Part shown: one piece after another, positions 16,022-26,145 of the stretch | How the letters are laid out: each line of letters opens with the position of its first letter | Numbering within the stretch: the first letter of the stretch is position 1 | Source: an uncultured Lachnospiraceae bacterium | GTDB lineage: Bacteria > Bacillota > Clostridia > Lachnospirales > Lachnospiraceae | Direction: 5' to 3' | NCBI GenBank assembly: GCA_949076555.1 | Contig: CARUOB010000006.1 | Span: 1 to 64,000, forward strand | DNA: 64,000 bases | Notes under the pieces: generated by a model | Seen by the model: only the letters and a program-made list of their open reading frames with translations | Database searches by the model: none | What the model was told of the DNA's origin: nothing | Translations under genes and position numbers: made by a program

Positions 16022-19000
16022 ATGAGGAAGAGAAGAGTTTTGGCATTATGGTTGGCGCTCAGTCTTGTGGTGAGCGGAAACGGCATGACGGTTCTTGCGG
16101 CGGAGCAGGGAGCAGGCATGTCTGTTTTGGCATCGCAGGAAGAGCTGGCGGAGAATGCTTCCGGCGGTATGCAAAATGCATCTGAGGAAGAGTCGGCTGA
16201 GCCTGCGCCCGAAGAGAAGGAGAATACCTCCGGCGGTACGGAAAATACATCTGAGGAAGATGTGCCGGAGACTGACGATAAATCGGACGAAGCGCAAACG
16301 CCGTCTGAGGAAGACGTGTCCGATGAGGAAGGAAAAACGGAGGACGGCGAAAACGCGGAGGATTCTGCCAACCCGGAAAATCCCGATCAGCTGGAGGATG
16401 GCGATCACTCTGCGCCGTCAGAGGATCATGGGGAGCAGAACGGTGACCAGCCTTCCGTGGAAGACGGAGAAGAGGGCGGGCAGGAAGAGATGCCTGACGT
16501 AGAGGAACAGGAACCCGGGACAGATGTGCAGGAGCCTTCTGTTTCTGAAAATGATGCGGAAGAGACGGAGGAGCCTGAAACAGAAAAGCCGGAAAAGGAC
16601 GCTTTTTTGGTGAAGCCTTATGTCAGCAGGATGGTGACGTTTACCGACGACACCGGCATGCGGGTGACCTACGACGCCAATGCTTCCCAGCAGTATATTT
16701 ATAAAGTAGAGAACGGCGTGCTTACTGGTGTTGTAACCCTGAAAGAATCCGAGGACATAAGCGGAAATACCATAGAGACTGAAGAGCCGGTGGAGTTTGA
16801 GGGCAACGTGGAACTGAGACAGCCGGAAGAAGGGGAGCAGTATACCTCTGTCGCACCCGGCGTATTCGGGGGCAATACGAAGATTACATATGTGAAGCTG
16901 CCTGCGGGCCTGACTTCTGTGGCGGCGGAAAGTTTTAAAGGATGTACGGGATTAAAGGGTGTGTATCTGCCCTCTACGGTTACGGAGATCGGCGCGGGCG
17001 CGTTTGAGGGATGTACGTCGATGACGCAGATTTCGGTGCCGAAGGCTGTGACATCTATAGGGGATAATGCGTTTAAGGGCGATACAAGGCTGTACATGGT
17101 GTATATGAAGGATGCGGACTACAGCAGTCTGGAGCAGATTGGCGCCCATGCTTTCGACGGGTGTACCGCGCTTGGGGTGTTTTGCTCCGACACACAGTTC
17201 CTCCTGCCTACCAGCCTGAAAGGCATTGGGGAGTACGCCTTTTACGGCTGCGGTAACATTAAGAAAGTAAACCTCGACAATGCAGCGCTTGAGACGATGG
17301 GTGCCTATGTGTTTGCTGACTGTATCGGTTTGACCGATGCGGTTATGAGCAGATCCCTTTCCGTTATTCCGCAGTATGCTTTTAAGGGATGTACCGCGCT
17401 TGTGAGCCTGACCTTTGAAAGCAGAGCAGGACAGTGGGTAACCATTGACGAACACGCTTTTGAGGGGTGTTATAGTATAATGTCACTTGCACTTCCGGGA
17501 ACGATCAAAGAGGTGGCAAGTTTTGCCTTTGCGGGCTGTACGAATTTATACCGGGTGGAAGTGAAAAATGACAATATCGTCATAAGCCCGACCCGGGGAT
17601 TCCCGGCCGGTGAGACAATAAAAACACTCCAGTTTATCGGAAGAGTGCCCAGTACCACTTACGAGTACTGCCGCGGCAAAGACAAGGTGGAATTTATAGA
17701 GGACACCAATGCCGCAGTGAGAAACTATTACAAATATACGGTGAAAGATAAAAATGGTGTGGAACATGCGGACGGCAAGATCCCGGGCGGGCGGATCTGG
17801 ATTGGGCCTGTAGATAAAAACAGGTACGAGGACAATATCAACACACTGAAGGATGAGAAAGGAAAAGTGGCGGGCGTGCAGCCCAACGATGACATAAAAT
17901 ACCGAATATACTTTGAGCTGGAAGAAAAATACAGTCTTGTGCCGGACTCCCTGAGGGCAAACGGGGTGATCCTGCAGGCGGAGAAGGGCAACTATTATGT
18001 CACGATGCCGGTAGGCGGTATCGTGCTCACGGCGGAATTTGCCACGGAAAGCGCTGAAAATGTAAATGGGCAGGAAGACGACATTGCGGTGGAATTTTCC
18101 AACGGAGAACCCATTGCCAACGGTGTCGAGATCAAGGAGGGGCAGACTACAAGAATATTCCTGATCGATAAAGAGGGGATACCTGTCGACGCTTCCAAGA
18201 TTATAAATGTTTCTACAGGCTCAAGTGCGATCGCGACTGTTTCTAAGAGCGGGGTTGTAACGGCGGTGAAAGCCGGGACAACAACCATCAAAATCACTCT
18301 GCGCGGCGGCGATAGTAAAGAGTTTATGGTGCAGAGGAACATCAAGGTGGTAGAGGCTGATGCGGATGTACTGAAGCTGAAGGCGACGGCATTTGATCCG
18401 CTGTTCAAGATTACAGGACCGTCAGATGGGATTCAGACGGCTTCCATTGATAAAAATATTATAAGGGACGGGGCGTTGACAATTACCCTGAAGGCGAACG
18501 CCTATACGGCGGACAGGGAGGGTATAGCGAAGGAATTTACGTGGAAGAGCAGTGACACGAAGGTGGTCAAACTGCGGAAGGAGACGACAAACGGCGGTGA
18601 TCCGACGAATGTATTAGAAGTGCAGAAGGGATGCGAGGGGGAAGCGACGATAACCGTCACTGCAAAAAATACATTGCGCAGTACAAGCGTGCCGGGAACG
18701 AAGGAGACGGTCACACAGAAATTTGTAGTCAGCGTGCGGAGTTTAAACGGTAGACTGGCTTCCTCGGCAATTACGGTGAATCCAAATCTCAAGGAGTGTG
18801 GTGTGCTGGAAGTCCTTCTGGCATATGGCGCAGGGCTGGACCCGTCAAAAACAAAGCTGTATCAGGAGGGGAAGGACAGTCAGGGCAAAACAATTTATAT
18901 AGAGACACTTGATTTCGCGCTGGAGCAGGTCGGCGTTTCAGAGGGGAAGTCCTACCGGTATCAGGTGCGGCCGGAGAAAGATCTGCCGGAGAAGAAATAT

Positions 19001-21262
19001 AAGTTGTTTGTCGGACTCAACGGCGTTGTACCGACGGCGGACAGTCTGCTTCCGTTGACGATTACCGTGAAGAAGAGCGCTCCGGCGCCGACAGTAAAGT
19101 TTAATACCAAGAAGACGAAATTTAATCTTTTTTATAAAAATGGCGGCGTGGATCAGGACGGCGATCCGATTACCGTCACGACAGAGATTACTAAGCTGGG
19201 AACGGCCAAGATCGACAGGGTTACGCTGGAGGCGCTGTCGACGAAGGAGGATGACAGATGCTTTACCGATAATTTTGAGGTGAAGAGCCAAGGCATCATT
19301 GACGGCAAGTATACGGTTGTGATCGGCAGAACGGGAAGTGATCTTCGGTATACAGAGGCGAAGAGGGCTGCGGTGACAGGCAATCTCATGATTTACTATG
19401 AGGGTTATGAGGACAGCGCGGCGAAAAAGGTGAAGGTGACAATGCCTACCTGCACCACAGCGCCCTCCTATGCACTGCGGACGACAAAGGCTACTTACCG
19501 AGATGGCTACTTTGCGAACGAGATATTAGAACTCTACGATAAAAAGTCCAAAACCAAGGAGCGGGTCGTATTGGTTAAGGGCACAGACAAAGTGGAAAAC
19601 ATAGATGCGGGGGAAGACTCTGTTATAGTTAACATTCCGCCCGAGATTCAGGCGGATGGAACCATTGCAGTCGGTTTTGTGGCGGAGAAGGGAAAACTGA
19701 AGCTTGCGATTTCAAATCCGGGCTGGGATCTGGATAAAGACGGGTACAGGAGGACACTCAACTTCACCTATACCGTGAATGTCAGCAGTGCGAAGCCTAC
19801 TTTGAAAACAGACCAGAGCTCGGTAACCCTGAACCTGAATTATCCGGAGAAGGCAGCCGCTTTCCAGCTTGTATCGAACCAAAGAGGCGTGGATATTGCC
19901 GGAACGCAGACGTTTGTGCCAGCATCCGATAAAGATGGCATCTATAGTCTTGAAGTGACCTACGAGAACGGGGTGGGCACAGTTAAGATTAAGGACGGAA
20001 AGCAGGTGGGGAAAGGCACTTACAAGTTCAAATGTGAAGCGCCTGTGTCAAGGGACTGGCCGGATTTGAAACCGGTTACACTGACCGTCAAAGTGGTGGA
20101 CAATAAGCCGACTGTCAAATTCGGTAAGGGTTCTCTGCAGCTGAATAAGCGTGTCTATAAAGATAACAGTCTCAGCGGGAACAGTGTGGATGAGGCGGGA
20201 AATCCGCTGTATCAGGAAATTGCGGATATTCCGTTCACGGTAAACACGATTCCGGAAGGCTATAGGATTGCGCCTGTAGGGACGGGAAATCAGGCCACGG
20301 AAATCAAAATGCAGTCAGGCGGTGTGGACCAACGTTTTTCCTTCCAGATAAAAGAGGGTAATCCGGAGGAGAAAATCAGCGACAAGCTGGAGGTGTCTCT
20401 GTTAGACGGCGCTTTGTCGGCAGGTACTTATAAGTTTACCATGACACAGCGATACGTGAAGGAGGGGAAAACTACTGTGTCTGCCAAGCCGGTAAATTTC
20501 AGCGTGAAGGTTTCCGACAAGGCTATTGAACTGGCGGTATCCGCAAAAGGAAAGATCAATCTGGTGAACCGGAAAGGCGAGGCCAGTGATAAGAACGGGA
20601 TTTTGTATACGCCTACTTTGAAGAATCTCGTGGGCGAGATTACGGATGTTAAGATACTGGAAGGCGGAGAGAAGGGCTGGGTGGAGAGCAGCCATTTCGA
20701 AGCCGAGCTGATTAAAGAGGGCAAAAATAAGGGAAAAATTTATGTGAAGCCCAAGGTAACCAGACAGCCGGGGACAGACGGTACATCTTTTACAGAAGAG
20801 TATGCGGAGCTTAAGTATAATGCCAATTATCCGGTGCGCATCTGGGTAAAGGTGAAAGGCTATGCGGGAACGGAAGCTACGATGAATGGCGTGATGAAGA
20901 CGATCAATATCAAGACAGCGCAGGTACTTCCGAAGGTGACAACGGATAAGTCCACACTGGACGTATATCTCGCAACGAAGGAGTATGATGCGGCTTTCAC
21001 GGTGAAACCCAAAGACGGTTCGGTGGGAGAGATTGAAGATATTTATTTCGGGGAAAAGGACGATAAGGCGAGGGACAGCTTTGAGATGATACAGCAGCCT
21101 CAGGCAGACGGTTCCATGAAGGTGATTATCCACCTGAAAGAGGCGGTTGGATTTGCAAACGGTTCCAACAATACTGTAAAAATGTATGTGAAATACAAAG
21201 GGCAGGGAACGGACACAAAAGTAGATGCCACATCCTTTACCATGAAGATCAAAGTGAATTAG
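16022..21262 (+). CDS. Giant secreted BspA-like leucine-rich-repeat surface protein
   Basis: 1,746 residues. The signal peptide runs to about residue 27 (TVLAAEQ) and is followed by a 170-residue Glu/Asp-rich linker ending in SVSENDAEE. A block of LRR_5/BspA-type repeats (about 285-540) shows the pattern GAxAFxGCTxLxxVxLPxxVTxIG. Then come a Big_2 domain (about 720-785) with VSTGSSAIATVSKSGVVTAVKAGTTTIKI and many Ig-like segments to the C-terminus. It is likely exposed at the surface and binds host or neighbouring-cell molecules. No LPXTG motif or membrane anchor is visible at the C-terminus, so attachment is probably non-covalent or the protein is released. Its signal sequence and VS-x-ND motif resemble the protein at 8893. 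Confidence 0.85.
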   Translation: MRKRRVLALWLALSLVVSGNGMTVLAAEQGAGMSVLASQEELAENASGGMQNASEEESAEPAPEEKENTSGGTENTSEEDVPETDDKSDEAQTPSEEDVSDEEGKTEDGENAEDSANPENPDQLEDGDHSAPSEDHGEQNGDQPSVEDGEEGGQEEMPDVEEQEPGTDVQEPSVSENDAEETEEPETEKPEKDAFLVKPYVSRMVTFTDDTGMRVTYDANASQQYIYKVENGVLTGVVTLKESEDISGNTIETEEPVEFEGNVELRQPEEGEQYTSVAPGVFGGNTKITYVKLPAGLTSVAAESFKGCTGLKGVYLPSTVTEIGAGAFEGCTSMTQISVPKAVTSIGDNAFKGDTRLYMVYMKDADYSSLEQIGAHAFDGCTALGVFCSDTQFLLPTSLKGIGEYAFYGCGNIKKVNLDNAALETMGAYVFADCIGLTDAVMSRSLSVIPQYAFKGCTALVSLTFESRAGQWVTIDEHAFEGCYSIMSLALPGTIKEVASFAFAGCTNLYRVEVKNDNIVISPTRGFPAGETIKTLQFIGRVPSTTYEYCRGKDKVEFIEDTNAAVRNYYKYTVKDKNGVEHADGKIPGGRIWIGPVDKNRYEDNINTLKDEKGKVAGVQPNDDIKYRIYFELEEKYSLVPDSLRANGVILQAEKGNYYVTMPVGGIVLTAEFATESAENVNGQEDDIAVEFSNGEPIANGVEIKEGQTTRIFLIDKEGIPVDASKIINVSTGSSAIATVSKSGVVTAVKAGTTTIKITLRGGDSKEFMVQRNIKVVEADADVLKLKATAFDPLFKITGPSDGIQTASIDKNIIRDGALTITLKANAYTADREGIAKEFTWKSSDTKVVKLRKETTNGGDPTNVLEVQKGCEGEATITVTAKNTLRSTSVPGTKETVTQKFVVSVRSLNGRLASSAITVNPNLKECGVLEVLLAYGAGLDPSKTKLYQEGKDSQGKTIYIETLDFALEQVGVSEGKSYRYQVRPEKDLPEKKYKLFVGLNGVVPTADSLLPLTITVKKSAPAPTVKFNTKKTKFNLFYKNGGVDQDGDPITVTTEITKLGTAKIDRVTLEALSTKEDDRCFTDNFEVKSQGIIDGKYTVVIGRTGSDLRYTEAKRAAVTGNLMIYYEGYEDSAAKKVKVTMPTCTTAPSYALRTTKATYRDGYFANEILELYDKKSKTKERVVLVKGTDKVENIDAGEDSVIVNIPPEIQADGTIAVGFVAEKGKLKLAISNPGWDLDKDGYRRTLNFTYTVNVSSAKPTLKTDQSSVTLNLNYPEKAAAFQLVSNQRGVDIAGTQTFVPASDKDGIYSLEVTYENGVGTVKIKDGKQVGKGTYKFKCEAPVSRDWPDLKPVTLTVKVVDNKPTVKFGKGSLQLNKRVYKDNSLSGNSVDEAGNPLYQEIADIPFTVNTIPEGYRIAPVGTGNQATEIKMQSGGVDQRFSFQIKEGNPEEKISDKLEVSLLDGALSAGTYKFTMTQRYVKEGKTTVSAKPVNFSVKVSDKAIELAVSAKGKINLVNRKGEASDKNGILYTPTLKNLVGEITDVKILEGGEKGWVESSHFEAELIKEGKNKGKIYVKPKVTRQPGTDGTSFTEEYAELKYNANYPVRIWVKVKGYAGTEATMNGVMKTINIKTAQVLPKVTTDKSTLDVYLATKEYDAAFTVKPKDGSVGEIEDIYFGEKDDKARDSFEMIQQPQADGSMKVIIHLKEAVGFANGSNNTVKMYVKYKGQGTDTKVDATSFTMKIKVN

Positions 21263-21286
21263 TGCGACAGTACGATGCACTCTGCG

Positions 21287-21318
21287 AAAGGCAGCAGCCA
21301 GAACGGCGGCTGCCTTTT
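21287..21318 (+). terminator. Rho-independent terminator
   Basis: AAAGGCAGC (21287-21295) pairs with GCTGCCTTT (21309-21317), followed by a short T run. It closes the LRR protein transcript 25 bp after its stop; the stem also reads on the minus strand. Confidence 0.7.
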
Positions 21319-21357
21319 AAGCTCTCATCGAAGAAGCATAAAAATTGATCCGGGGAG

Positions 21358-21702
21358 TTACTCCGATTCCCCTAAAAACCGGATAAACCGCAGCAGCTCC
21401 CGGCGCTTTCGGGCATCCAGATTTTGGATGCGATAGAGTACGTCATGTACGGTAACGTCGCCCAGATACTTTCGGTTCAGATTGGGACTGCCAAGATAAC
21501 CACAGTCCGAACCAAGAAGATAGTCTGTGCTGACCTTAAAATATGCGGCAAGTTTCAAAACAGCCCAGAGCGGAACATCGCGGCGGCCGTTTTCGTAATT
21601 AGAGTATGTCTGCTGTGACACGCCCAGATATTCGGCCATTGTTTTCTGTTTTATATCCCGGTCTTCCCGTAAATCCCGGATAAGGATGTGCAGTTCTTTC
21701 AT
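21358..21702 (-). CDS. Xre-family helix-turn-helix regulator
   Basis: 114 residues. An N-terminal Cro/C1-type HTH (about 7-62) has KQKTMAEYLGVSQQTYSNYENGRRDVPL and a following YLLGS; the C-terminal 45 residues (VHDVLYRIQNLDARKRRELLRFI) are helical and may dimerise. It is transcribed away from the glycosyltransferase operon that starts at 21935, and the 230-bp intergenic region has repeated ACAACGAGAA words that could be its operators. A role as local repressor is plausible but not shown. Confidence 0.85.
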   Translation of the reverse strand: MKELHILIRDLREDRDIKQKTMAEYLGVSQQTYSNYENGRRDVPLWAVLKLAAYFKVSTDYLLGSDCGYLGSPNLNRKYLGDVTVHDVLYRIQNLDARKRRELLRFIRFLGESE

Positions 21703-21763
21703 TTCCTGATCAAAGCCCTTTCGGTATCAGTATTGACAAAAATGTTGTTATAAATGCTATCAC

Positions 21764-21828
21764 ACAACGAGAAGTTGTAATCCGGGAAACAACAAAAAGA
21801 AAAGAAATGAGACAAAATACAACGAGAA
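21764..21828. promoter_or_regulatory. Candidate operator between the Xre gene and the glycan operon
   Basis: A palindrome ACAAC-GAGAA-GTTGT (21764-21778), a second GTTGT...ACAAC pair (21774-21793) and another ACAACGAGAA word (21819-21828) lie in the divergent intergenic region. Spaced half-sites of this kind are typical of C1/Xre binding. Confidence 0.4.
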
Positions 21829-21887
21829 AACAGAGGGGTGGATAAAGTTTGGTTACTTTTGACTATGTACAGGGTGATGAATTTGTA

Positions 21888-21893
21888 TATAAT
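21888..21893 (+). promoter_or_regulatory. -10 box of the glycan operon
   Basis: TATAAT at 21888-21893 lies 42 bp before the ATG at 21935. A good -35 box at 17 bp is missing; TGTACA (21866-21871) is 16 bp upstream and TTGACT (21859-21864) is 23 bp upstream. A weak -35 box fits a regulated promoter. Confidence 0.45.
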
Positions 21894-21934
21894 AGTATCA
21901 TTGTAGAACGACATAAAGGAGTAATGGAGGCGTT

Positions 21935-23824
21935 ATGAACCAAGATCACATATTCTGCCGGATGATCAACGGCATGATCCGGCTGCTGCTTGCGGGAGCG
22001 GTATTTCTTTTGTTTTTGCACAGCATATTCAGCACAAGTTTTGTAGGCAGACTGGTTTTAGAGGACGGCACGCATCGGGAAAGAACCTTGAATATAGCGG
22101 ACAGTCCGCTGCGGCATCTGCTGGTATTCTTTCTTCTGACGGTGGCGCTTCTTCTGGGACGGAAATTGTGGCAGGTTCTTGGCGGACACAAAAACGGTCA
22201 GGCCGATTTGCACGGCGGGAAAAAGCCGGGTATGGTTCGGGGGGATATCATATTTTGGAGTATGACTCTCCTGACGGTTATTTTGGCCGCTTTGTATGTG
22301 ATGAAGACGCAGTTATTCCCGGGTTCCGACCCGGCGAAGGTGTTTGAGATCGCCATGCAGTGGAGGCGGGGGGATTTTTCTTCGTTTGAGGAGGAGGCGT
22401 ATCTGTTTTGCTATCCCTTTCAGTCCGGAATCGTCCTGTATTTATATCTTTTGAGCTTTCTCTTCGGAGAGGGGAATTTTGTAGGCCCCCAGCTTGTGAA
22501 TGTGGTCTTTCTGGCGGTGATTTACGGATTGCTTGCGAAACTTTCCGGGCTTTTTGGGGTGGCGGCAGGAGAGGGAACGGAAGGATTCGGAAAGAAGAGA
22601 ACAGGACTGCAGGTGGCGGTTTATGCGGGACTTATAGTCTGGGTGCCGCTATCCTTTTATGTGACTTATCTGTATGGCATCCTGCCGGGCATGGCGTTTT
22701 CTCTGGGGGCGGTTTATTTTGCGCAGCGGTATCTGGCAACAAGGCGTCTGCGCTATATTGCCGCAGCATCTCTGTGTATGGGGCTGGCCACGGTAATCAA
22801 AATGAACTGTCTGATTTATCTGATTGCCATTGCCTGTTTTCTGGTTTATGATGCGGTTTCCCTCTTTTTTCTCTCTGGAAAAAAGAAGTGGAAAGAGGGC
22901 GCCGTTTCCCTTGCTTTTATTGTATGCATGGGGTTAAGCGTGGTATTATGCACGGGAATATCCAACGCCGTTGTAGAGCGGATAGCGGGTCGTGACTTGC
23001 CGGAAGGAGAAGTCATGCTTTCGTGGGTGGTGATGGGCATGCAGGAAGCGCCGCTCGGCCCGGGAGGTTACAATGGCTATATTAGCAATGTATTTACGGA
23101 ATATCACTATGACACAGAGAAGGTTACACAGGCATCTTTGGAGGAACTTCAAAAGATTGCGACGAGAATGACAGAAAATCCGTTGGATGAGGGACTGCCC
23201 TTTTTGGCGCGGAAGACGGCTTTTCAATGGAATGATCCTACGTTTATCTGTCTGGACCGCACGAGAGGGAGAAGCGCCAAGACGCAGATTCCGGGGTGGT
23301 TGAAAAGTGTGATCGAAGGCAGAGGCAGTGTGCGGCTCTCTGTGCTGCTCAATTACATGCATACGCTGATCTTGCTGGGAATGCTGCTTTATCTTTTTTT
23401 GCGGTGGAAAAAGGGTACGCTCTATGAACTGATGGGAGCCGTGGTTTTTCTGGGCGGCTATCTTTTTCATCTGTTTTGGGAATCCAGCGCCTCCTATACC
23501 ATACCCTACTTTGTGCTGCTGATTCCCTACGCGGTCTGCGGGATGGCAGAGTGGGCTGCATTACTTGAAAGAGAGATAGACAGGCTTTGGGGAAATGGGA
23601 AAAACGATGTGCGAAAGGGGAAAAAGGTGCATGAGAAGACGGGGCTGCGAGAGAAATACGGCAAGGCTTTCGCGGTGGTTTTCGCGCTTGGTTTTTGTCT
23701 GCTTGTCTTCGCCTTCACCCGCACGAATCTGTTTGACAGGACGATAGCGCTGGATGACGATAAAAACGGTCTTGACGCGAGCGAGCAGTTCTATCAGACG
23801 GGGATTTGGGAAAATCCGTACTGA
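21935..23824 (+). CDS. GT-C-like integral membrane glycosyltransferase
   Basis: 629 residues with about 12 predicted membrane helices. The first large loop carries FPGSDPAKVFEIAMQWRRGD and YLFCYPFQSGIVLY (about residues 128-167), as in GT39-related mannosyltransferase-like proteins of Clostridia. The C-terminal loop (about 360-460) is hydrophilic and extracellular, and the last 30 residues after the final helix are polar. It is probably an extracytoplasmic sugar transferase using a polyprenyl-phosphate donor. GGAG-type ribosome site AAAGGAGTAATGGAGG precedes the ATG. It is convergent with the next gene. Confidence 0.75.
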   Translation: MNQDHIFCRMINGMIRLLLAGAVFLLFLHSIFSTSFVGRLVLEDGTHRERTLNIADSPLRHLLVFFLLTVALLLGRKLWQVLGGHKNGQADLHGGKKPGMVRGDIIFWSMTLLTVILAALYVMKTQLFPGSDPAKVFEIAMQWRRGDFSSFEEEAYLFCYPFQSGIVLYLYLLSFLFGEGNFVGPQLVNVVFLAVIYGLLAKLSGLFGVAAGEGTEGFGKKRTGLQVAVYAGLIVWVPLSFYVTYLYGILPGMAFSLGAVYFAQRYLATRRLRYIAAASLCMGLATVIKMNCLIYLIAIACFLVYDAVSLFFLSGKKKWKEGAVSLAFIVCMGLSVVLCTGISNAVVERIAGRDLPEGEVMLSWVVMGMQEAPLGPGGYNGYISNVFTEYHYDTEKVTQASLEELQKIATRMTENPLDEGLPFLARKTAFQWNDPTFICLDRTRGRSAKTQIPGWLKSVIEGRGSVRLSVLLNYMHTLILLGMLLYLFLRWKKGTLYELMGAVVFLGGYLFHLFWESSASYTIPYFVLLIPYAVCGMAEWAALLEREIDRLWGNGKNDVRKGKKVHEKTGLREKYGKAFAVVFALGFCLLVFAFTRTNLFDRTIALDDDKNGLDASEQFYQTGIWENPY

Positions 23825-23912
23825 GCGGATTTTCCGGAAAAACGGGCAGAAGGGAGCAGCAGGCATCTGTGAGGGCTGCCTTACCGGAGCGGCGGACAGA
23901 ACGGATGCAGGG

Positions 23913-24929
23913 TTAATGTTTCAGGAGAAAACGAAACAGTCCGTACAACCTGTGCCGGATGCAGAAGACATAAGCCTTGTTATGGAGTCCTGAGACGTCA
24001 CTGATTTTGACGGCGCGAAAGGCCCGCCTGACAGGCGGATAGCCGCATTCTTCATGAAACTTTTTTTTATGGTCTGCGGCAGTGGTCTGCATGGTGCAAA
24101 ACACGGGCGGAAAAGTCAGCAGACATTGATAGGCATAATAATAGAGAAGCTGTTTTTCCATGCAGGGGTATGCGGCAAGGTCGATCAGCTTGTCATAAGT
24201 ATCGAAGAGCAGGCGGTTTTCCGCAAGCCGTCCGCAATCCATCGTGTGGGTGAGTGAATTTTCGTTACTTCTATAGTAATAAAAGGATTCCGAGAGAAAA
24301 TAAACGGCGGATGCTTCCAGAAGGCAGGGATAGGCCGCCAAGCCGTCTTCCCCCAGCTTGATCGTAAGGGGAACGCGGAAAAGATGCTTTTCCAGAAGGG
24401 TCCGGCGAAACAGTTTATTGCACAGGCTGGGAGAGACGCCGTAGTGAAAAAAACTGCCGGAAAACAGGAGCCGGGGATAGATGACGGATGCAAGCCGCGG
24501 CTTGTCGTAGAAGCCGGGATCACAGAAATCCCGCCGTTCGATCCGTTTTTTCGGGGTGACTGCGGTGTAATTGCAGCACACCATGTCGGTATCGTACTCT
24601 TTTGCAGTCGTGCACATGCGCGCATACATAGCGGGATCGATCCAGTCGTCGCTGTCCATAAAGGCGATATATTCACCGGCCGCTTTTTCAAAGCCCGCCT
24701 GTCTGGCTGACATGTGGCCGCCGTTTTCCTTGTGGAAACAGCGGATGCGGGTGTCCTTTGCGGCGTAAGCGTCGGCAAGCGCGGGCGAGCCGTCTGTGGA
24801 GCCGTCGTCTATGAGGAGCACTTCGAAGTCCGTGAAGGTCTGGGCGAGAATGCTGTCGAGACATTCGGCAAGGTAGGACTCTACATTATAGACAGGTACG
24901 ATGATACTTAAAAACGGCATGGATGACAT
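23913..24929 (-). CDS. GT2 family glycosyltransferase
   Basis: 338 residues. The GT-A fold is clear: LSIIVPVYNVESYLAECLDS (7-26), LLIDDGSTDGS, and the DxD motif AFMDSDDW (about 88-95). The conserved C-terminal region has GEDGLAAYPCLLEAS, where EDG/ED is the likely catalytic base. It transfers a sugar from a nucleotide donor in the cytoplasm during repeat-unit assembly. AAGGAG seven bases upstream supports the first ATG. It is the only glycosyltransferase here in reverse orientation, and shares a divergent promoter region with the gene at 25087; an extended -10 (TGTTATAAT) is visible on the minus strand near 24970. Confidence 0.88.
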   Translation of the reverse strand: MSSMPFLSIIVPVYNVESYLAECLDSILAQTFTDFEVLLIDDGSTDGSPALADAYAAKDTRIRCFHKENGGHMSARQAGFEKAAGEYIAFMDSDDWIDPAMYARMCTTAKEYDTDMVCCNYTAVTPKKRIERRDFCDPGFYDKPRLASVIYPRLLFSGSFFHYGVSPSLCNKLFRRTLLEKHLFRVPLTIKLGEDGLAAYPCLLEASAVYFLSESFYYYRSNENSLTHTMDCGRLAENRLLFDTYDKLIDLAAYPCMEKQLLYYYAYQCLLTFPPVFCTMQTTAADHKKKFHEECGYPPVRRAFRAVKISDVSGLHNKAYVFCIRHRLYGLFRFLLKH

Positions 24930-25086
24930 GATTCAGCTCCTTTTCCCAGATAAAAGCATTTACTTTTTCGATGATTATAACATAAAAAGAGAAGTCCGCG
25001 AAGGGATACTTTGACGGCGGACGTAAAAAAGTCTGAGGCAATAGGAAGGAAACATTTTGATATAGGCCGATGGTGGGGGAACAGAA

Positions 25087-26145
25087 ATGGAAAAAATCGT
25101 ATTTGTCATACCCGACATGCCAGGAGGCGGCACGGAACGGGTTGTGGCGCTTTTGGCAAACGAATACAGCAGGCGTGGGATTCCTGTGGCGATTCTTCTC
25201 TTTGCGGGCAATGAGAAGGCGTATCCGCTGGATTCCCGAATTGAGGTGGTGAGTGTGGGCGCCCCTTCCGGCGGGAGTCTTTCGGAGCGGCTTGGGAGAC
25301 TGCGCAGGATGCGGCGGTTTTACCGGGAGAACAGAAATTGCCAGATATGGGCGTTCAGCGCTATGGGCGCGGTATTTTCCGCGGTGGCGGCGTTTGGGCA
25401 GAAGCATTTTTTCCTCGTTTCCGAGCGCAACGATCCTACCCGCTATGAGCACAGGCAGATCCGCGATCTGTGTTATCGCCGGGCCAAGGTGGTGGTGTGC
25501 CAGACTGTGGATGGGTTGAAAAGTTTTCCTGCGGGAATCCGCAGAAAGAGTGTGGTGATTCCAAATCCGCTGGAACCAAAGGAAGAGCCTTATACAGGGG
25601 AGCGGGAGAAACGGATCGTGGCGGTGGGGCGGTTGAATGCCCAGAAAAATCACAAACTGCTTCTGCGGGCTTTCGCCGCTTTTGCGAAGAGCCACAGCGG
25701 CTATGTATTGGAGCTTTACGGACAGGGGGAGTTGGAGGCGGAACTCAGGGCGCTGGCGGCCGAATTAGAAATTGACAAGAATGTCATTTTTAAAGGATTT
25801 TCTTCCCATGTACTCTCCGATATCAGGGCGGCAGCCATGTATGTGCTGTCTTCGGACTATGAGGGCATTTCCAATTCCATGCTGGAGGCGATGGCGCTTG
25901 GGCTTCCCGTGATTGCCACGGACTGTCCCATCGGCGGTTCGCGCATGTATATCCGGGACGGTGAAAACGGATTCCTTGTGCCTGTGGGGGATAAGGAGGC
26001 GCTTGCCCGTGCCATGGGGCGGCTTGCCCAAAATCCGGCTCTTGGTGAAAGGCTTGGCGCAGAGGCGGTGAAACTGCGGGACGAGCTGGCAACGGCAAAG
26101 ATTGCGGATCGGTTTCTTTCTTTGACTGGAGGTAACAATGAGTAA
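25087..26145 (+). CDS. GT4 family glycosyltransferase
   Basis: 352 residues with the two Rossmann halves of a GT-B enzyme. The N-terminal FVIPDMPGGGTERVVALLAN is the GT4 acceptor-side loop. The C-terminal half has VAVGRLNAQKNHKLLLRAFA and the E-x7-E motif EGISNSMLEAMALGLPVIATD (about 258-278), which binds the nucleotide-sugar. It retains the donor's anomeric configuration. The next gene starts 8 bp before its stop. Closest functional relatives known to me are capsule and exopolysaccharide GTs (WbuB/EpsD-like), but the sugar cannot be told from sequence. Confidence 0.9.
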   Translation: MEKIVFVIPDMPGGGTERVVALLANEYSRRGIPVAILLFAGNEKAYPLDSRIEVVSVGAPSGGSLSERLGRLRRMRRFYRENRNCQIWAFSAMGAVFSAVAAFGQKHFFLVSERNDPTRYEHRQIRDLCYRRAKVVVCQTVDGLKSFPAGIRRKSVVIPNPLEPKEEPYTGEREKRIVAVGRLNAQKNHKLLLRAFAAFAKSHSGYVLELYGQGELEAELRALAAELEIDKNVIFKGFSSHVLSDIRAAAMYVLSSDYEGISNSMLEAMALGLPVIATDCPIGGSRMYIRDGENGFLVPVGDKEALARAMGRLAQNPALGERLGAEAVKLRDELATAKIADRFLSLTGGNNE

